Of a DNA stretch of 64,000 nucleotides, positions 60,969 to 64,000 are shown one piece after another; the stretch's first letter is position 1; every line of letters begins with the position of its first letter. The stretch covers positions 62,001 to 126,000 of the forward strand of contig DIZL01000029.1 in assembly GCA_002429385.1 (NCBI GenBank), in the 5' to 3' direction. The stretch is from Prolixibacteraceae bacterium UBA6029 (lineage in GTDB: Bacteria; Bacteroidota; Bacteroidia; Bacteroidales; Prolixibacteraceae). The notes beneath the pieces were generated by a model. That model was not told the DNA's origin and ran no database searches. It was given only the letters and a program-made list of their open reading frames with translations. The translations under genes and the position numbers were made by a program.

Positions 60969-63008
60969 TTATACAAAAAACAATATCTTTCCAATCTCTG
61001 CCAGCGCTTCTTCCACAGTTTCAACAGGAAGCATACACGTGTTATTCTGACAAATGTAGATCAGCGTCTTACCTGGAACATATCTGTTTTGGAGCAGGGG
61101 TAAACCGTTTTCGGTAGTGCCGGCACAATATATCACATTCGGCATATAGTATTTCTGAAGTTCTTTCAACAGACTGAAGGCATTCTCACCCACCAGTACC
61201 ACTTCAAAATGAATCCCGGTCAGGTTCAGCATCAATTGCGACCAGTTGCTGTAACCCGAAGGGTAATCCACCATATTCAGGGTCACCCGGTCAAGCATGC
61301 TTTGTGAAATCTGCAGATATTCGGGTTGATCCAGCAAATGGGACAGCCGGAATAAATTCTTAGCCATTGCTGAATTGGAGGCCGGAATCACATTGTCGTG
61401 CATCTCAATGGTACGGGTAATGAGATCCTTCTGATCGTTGGCCGTGAAATAGAATACCTGTTTGTGTTCGTCATAAAAATCACTGATCGCAATCCCGGTA
61501 AGCCGTTGCGCTTCGTCCAGCCATTCTTTTTCTCCGGTAGCTTCAAATACTGCAATGTAAGCTTCGATGACAAAAGCATAATCTTCCAGAAAACCATTAA
61601 TCTTTGCCTGACCGTTTTTATATGAATGCAGGAGCCTTCCATTGCTGTCAGTAAGTTTTTTCTGCAGGAATCTAGCCGTAGCCATCGCCGTTTCAAGGTA
61701 TTCAGGTTCACCAAAAGCCTTGTAACAACTGATTAATCCTGAAATCACAAGGGCATTCCATGAGGTGAGTATTTTGTCATCCAATCCCGGACGGATTCGT
61801 TTCCCACGCTCTTTTAAAAGAAGATGCTTCCAGTTTGCCAAATACAATTCAAGCTCTTCAACCGGCATCTTATATTTTTCAGCAAACGGTTCATTCTCTT
61901 CTGTCCGCATGAGGATATACCGGTTGTGCTCCCATAATCCCAGCGAATCTACATGAAAGTAATCGCTGAAAAGATCAAAATCCTCCTCCAGAAGCCATTT
62001 TAATTCAGGCTTTTCCCACATATAAAATTTCCCTTCCTCGCCTTCGCTGTCGGCATCCAAAGCAGAATAAAATCCATTCTCAGGTGAAAGCAGTTCGCGT
62101 TTAAGGAATTCCACGGTTTCAGATACGACCTGCCTGTAAAGTGAATCTGAAGTGCTTTTAAAGGCTTCGGAATACAGGCTGAGCAATTGGGCGTTGTCGT
62201 AAAGCATTTTCTCGAAGTGGGGAACCTTCCACAGATCATCGGTTGAGTAACGTGCAAAACCGCCCCCGATCTGGTCGTAAAGGCCGCCAAAAGCCATTTT
62301 CCGCAGGGTAAGGTACACCTGGTCCAGCAGGCTCTGATCCTGATATTGCGTTCCAGCCTGCAACAGGAATATCCAGTTGCCCGGAAGCATAAATTTTGGT
62401 GCACCTTTTGTCCCTCCATTCCTGAGGTCGAACAGACTCTGCCAGTTTTTAATCAATTCGGCTATCATCAACGGATCGGCTTTTGTTCTTTCTCCTGAAA
62501 CGGCGATCAGTGAATTTTGCACGATGCCCTGTTGAAGTTTTGAGGCATATTCTTCTGTTTTCGAATTATTTAGCGAATAATAATCAGACACCGCTTCCAG
62601 CGACTGAACCCAGTTCTCTTTCTGAAAATAGGTTCCTGCCCAGATCGGTCTTCCGTCAGGCAAGGCGATGCAGTTAAGCGGCCAGCCTCCCCGTCCTGTT
62701 AAGACCTGCACCGCTGCCATATAGATATGGTCAATGTCAGGGCGCTCCTCCCGGTCGATCTTGATGCATACAAAATTATTATTCATAACCCTTGCGACTT
62801 CAGGGTCTTCAAACGATTCGTGTTCCATCACATGGCACCAGTGACAGGCTGAATAGCCAATGCTGATCAGCAAAAGCTTGTTTTCCGTTTTGGCCCTGTT
62901 CAGGGCATTCTCCCCCCACGCCTGCCAGTTCACCGGATTGTGCGCATGTTGCAGCAAATAAGGAGAGGTTTCGTGAATCAGTTCGTTTGTATAGGAATGA
63001 TCATTCAT
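60969..63008 (-). CDS. YyaL/DUF255-type protein with thioredoxin-like N-terminus
   Basis: A 679-residue protein. The N-terminal DUF255 thioredoxin-like domain has the CHWC motif at residues 55-58 (YSACHWCHVMEHESFED), and IDREERPDIDHIYM follows. The rest is an (alpha/alpha)6-barrel-like region as in sugar isomerases/N-acylglucosamine epimerases (GLYDQIGGGFARYSTDD, WNALVISGLI). Family members are widespread but of unsettled function. It is monocistronic. A weak 5-bp stem lies beyond its stop. Confidence 0.88.
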   Translation of the reverse strand: MNDHSYTNELIHETSPYLLQHAHNPVNWQAWGENALNRAKTENKLLLISIGYSACHWCHVMEHESFEDPEVARVMNNNFVCIKIDREERPDIDHIYMAAVQVLTGRGGWPLNCIALPDGRPIWAGTYFQKENWVQSLEAVSDYYSLNNSKTEEYASKLQQGIVQNSLIAVSGERTKADPLMIAELIKNWQSLFDLRNGGTKGAPKFMLPGNWIFLLQAGTQYQDQSLLDQVYLTLRKMAFGGLYDQIGGGFARYSTDDLWKVPHFEKMLYDNAQLLSLYSEAFKSTSDSLYRQVVSETVEFLKRELLSPENGFYSALDADSEGEEGKFYMWEKPELKWLLEEDFDLFSDYFHVDSLGLWEHNRYILMRTEENEPFAEKYKMPVEELELYLANWKHLLLKERGKRIRPGLDDKILTSWNALVISGLISCYKAFGEPEYLETAMATARFLQKKLTDSNGRLLHSYKNGQAKINGFLEDYAFVIEAYIAVFEATGEKEWLDEAQRLTGIAISDFYDEHKQVFYFTANDQKDLITRTIEMHDNVIPASNSAMAKNLFRLSHLLDQPEYLQISQSMLDRVTLNMVDYPSGYSNWSQLMLNLTGIHFEVVLVGENAFSLLKELQKYYMPNVIYCAGTTENGLPLLQNRYVPGKTLIYICQNNTCMLPVETVEEALAEIGKILFFV

Positions 63009-63380
63009 AACTTCTCTTATTGGATATCAAACAATAACAAGCTATCGAAGAGAAAGGTTTATTCTCTTGTGAAGGGATAAGACAAAATTTCACACGCTTA
63101 TCTGAAAATAAATACTTTGATGGATCGATCGTTTTCCCGGCCTGAATAATTTCCTTTTCCAGTTCTGGCCGAACCGTATACGGACAGTACACGCCTAATA
63201 CCCGCTCTTTATTATTTCATATATATTTCATTGCTATCTGTATATAAATGCTTAAATTTACACAGATAGAACACAGATAGAACACAGATGATAAAAGGTT
63301 GGTAACAGGCATTCCATGACTGAAGGTAGTTTTGATATGAATTTTGGACATAATCAGTATAAACTTTAAAAGGAAATCCA
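63009..63380. other. Intergenic region (372 bp) with an 11-bp tandem repeat
   Basis: It holds about 2.7 copies of ACACAGATAGA at 63260-63289. A short minus-strand open frame at 63001-63192 overlaps the YyaL-type start and was not accepted. A TAGTTTTG box at about 63328 lies before the DUF6266 gene but lacks a TTTG partner. Confidence 0.55.
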
Positions 63381-64000
63381 ATGGCTAAAATTAAAAGTAG
63401 TATTGAAGCAATGGTCTCAGGGAAGATAGGACCCGTGGTCTATTATCAGTTAAGAGGTCAACAGTATGTGCGAACAGTACAGGATCGGAAAAAGGATTCA
63501 TGGTCTCCGCAGCAGAAGTTGCACAGGCAACGCTTCAGCAAGGTCATTCAGCTCTGGAAACAGCTTAAATCGACGCATATAGCCCCAATCTGGAAGCTGG
63601 CGACACAAGAGATGAACGGGTATATATATTTTATGAAGATTAACATGCCTGCTTTTGGCCCTGACGGCAGCCTTACTAATCCACGGGAGCTTCAGCTTTC
63701 GTCCGGAAAGCTGCGTTTGCCGCTGGATTTGGCAGCTTCGAGGCAGGCTGCGGGGATTTCAACGATAGCCGTAAGCTGGGAGAACGATCCGAATTTAAAA
63801 GAGGTACGGTTGCAGGATGAACTCATGATGGTAAGCTATGCCAACGGGGTTTATTCGGTGCTAAGCCCCACAGGACTGGAGAGAAGCGCGCAAAGCGGTA
63901 CGTTTACCTTGCCGGTAATGCCAGCTGCTGCCACTCATGTTTACCTGTTCTTTGCTTCCAAAGATAAGCTGGAATATACGGAGAGTGTGTGTTTTGAGAT
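63381..64000 (+). CDS. DUF6266-family protein (3' end outside window)
   Basis: An open frame starting with ATG at 63381 continues to the right edge with no stop, at least 206 residues. It opens MAKIKSSIEAMVSGKIGPVV and contains YYQLRGQQYVRT, the conserved front of the DUF6266 family found in Bacteroidota. A beta-rich central part (AGISTIAVSWENDPNLK) and THVYLFFASKDK follow. No function is known. No signal peptide is visible, so it may be cytoplasmic. It often occurs in multiple diverged copies per genome in this phylum, as far as I recall. Confidence 0.75.
   Translation, partial: MAKIKSSIEAMVSGKIGPVVYYQLRGQQYVRTVQDRKKDSWSPQQKLHRQRFSKVIQLWKQLKSTHIAPIWKLATQEMNGYIYFMKINMPAFGPDGSLTNPRELQLSSGKLRLPLDLAASRQAAGISTIAVSWENDPNLKEVRLQDELMMVSYANGVYSVLSPTGLERSAQSGTFTLPVMPAAATHVYLFFASKDKLEYTESVCFE

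Noticed and set aside
63001..63192. 63-codon minus-strand frame next to the YyaL-type start
   Set aside because: It overlaps the YyaL-type start codon, has no recognisable motif and could just as well be leader sequence.

Overview
The window looks like a chromosomal segment of a Bacteroidota bacterium, most likely Bacteroidales/Marinilabiliales-like. The evidence is a complete Bat aerotolerance operon, an alternative complex III operon (actABCDEF), a type IX secretion sorting tail on a secreted copper protein, many lipoproteins with Bacteroidota-style signal peptides, a DUF6266 gene, and a promoter upstream of rpmE of the Bacteroidota -33/-7 kind (TTTG, 19 bp, TAnnTTTG). No rRNA, tRNA, CRISPR array, transposase or phage gene was seen.

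Layout. 1-1.9 kb: end of a leucine biosynthesis operon (leuA C-terminus, leuB). 2-3.3 kb: an L,D-transpeptidase and a gap holding a start-less coding remnant. 3.3-8.8 kb: four co-directional genes that look like a sugar or polyol phosphate catabolic set (PHP hydrolase, class II aldolase/SDR fusion, sorbose-phosphate-reductase-like MDR, fructose-6-phosphate aldolase family). 8.9-16.9 kb: an EamA transporter broken by an in-frame TGA, a Gly-rich secreted protein, a DUF4380-like lipoprotein, a zinc metalloprotease lipoprotein, a decayed endonuclease/exonuclease/phosphatase gene, a T9SS cupredoxin and a GH5 glycosidase. 17.5-21.8 kb: iorA/iorB for aryl-pyruvate oxidation, a YbaK-type editing protein and fabI. 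21.9-30.5 kb: the minus-strand operon moxR-DUF58-BatD-like-batA-batB-batC-batD-batE. 30.7-34.5 kb: truA, an M13 peptidase and a cytidylate-kinase-like protein. 35.2-36.25 kb: an AT-rich patch with a translationally coupled small gene plus retropepsin-like protease, and an orphan antitoxin whose toxin has been lost. 36.3-40.8 kb: asparagine synthase, methyltransferase and flippase, a surface-glycan type group. 40.8-49 kb: AlkD-like repair protein, Bax-inhibitor-1 protein, two tandem GNAT-like paralogues, rpmE type B, a GlmU-like protein and lon. 49.1-50.7 kb: two LytTR response regulators, one with a degenerate receiver. 50.9-58.8 kb: actABCDEF. 58.9-60.8 kb: a Septu-like ATPase/HNH defence pair. 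61-63 kb: a YyaL-type thioredoxin-domain protein. The window ends inside a DUF6266 gene.

The least explained signals are intergenic. Two roughly 200-bp palindromes (17109-17311 and 34671-34866) are built almost wholly from 11-bp units. The two copies differ in unit sequence, but within each copy the arms mirror each other, and both carry the same asymmetric flank in opposite orientation. They look like members of a dispersed structured element I do not recognise. Several other gaps hold purine/pyrimidine hairpins (one with a perfect 31-bp stem) and word-like tandem repeats.

Functional calls come from motifs and family resemblance read by eye. No database search was run.
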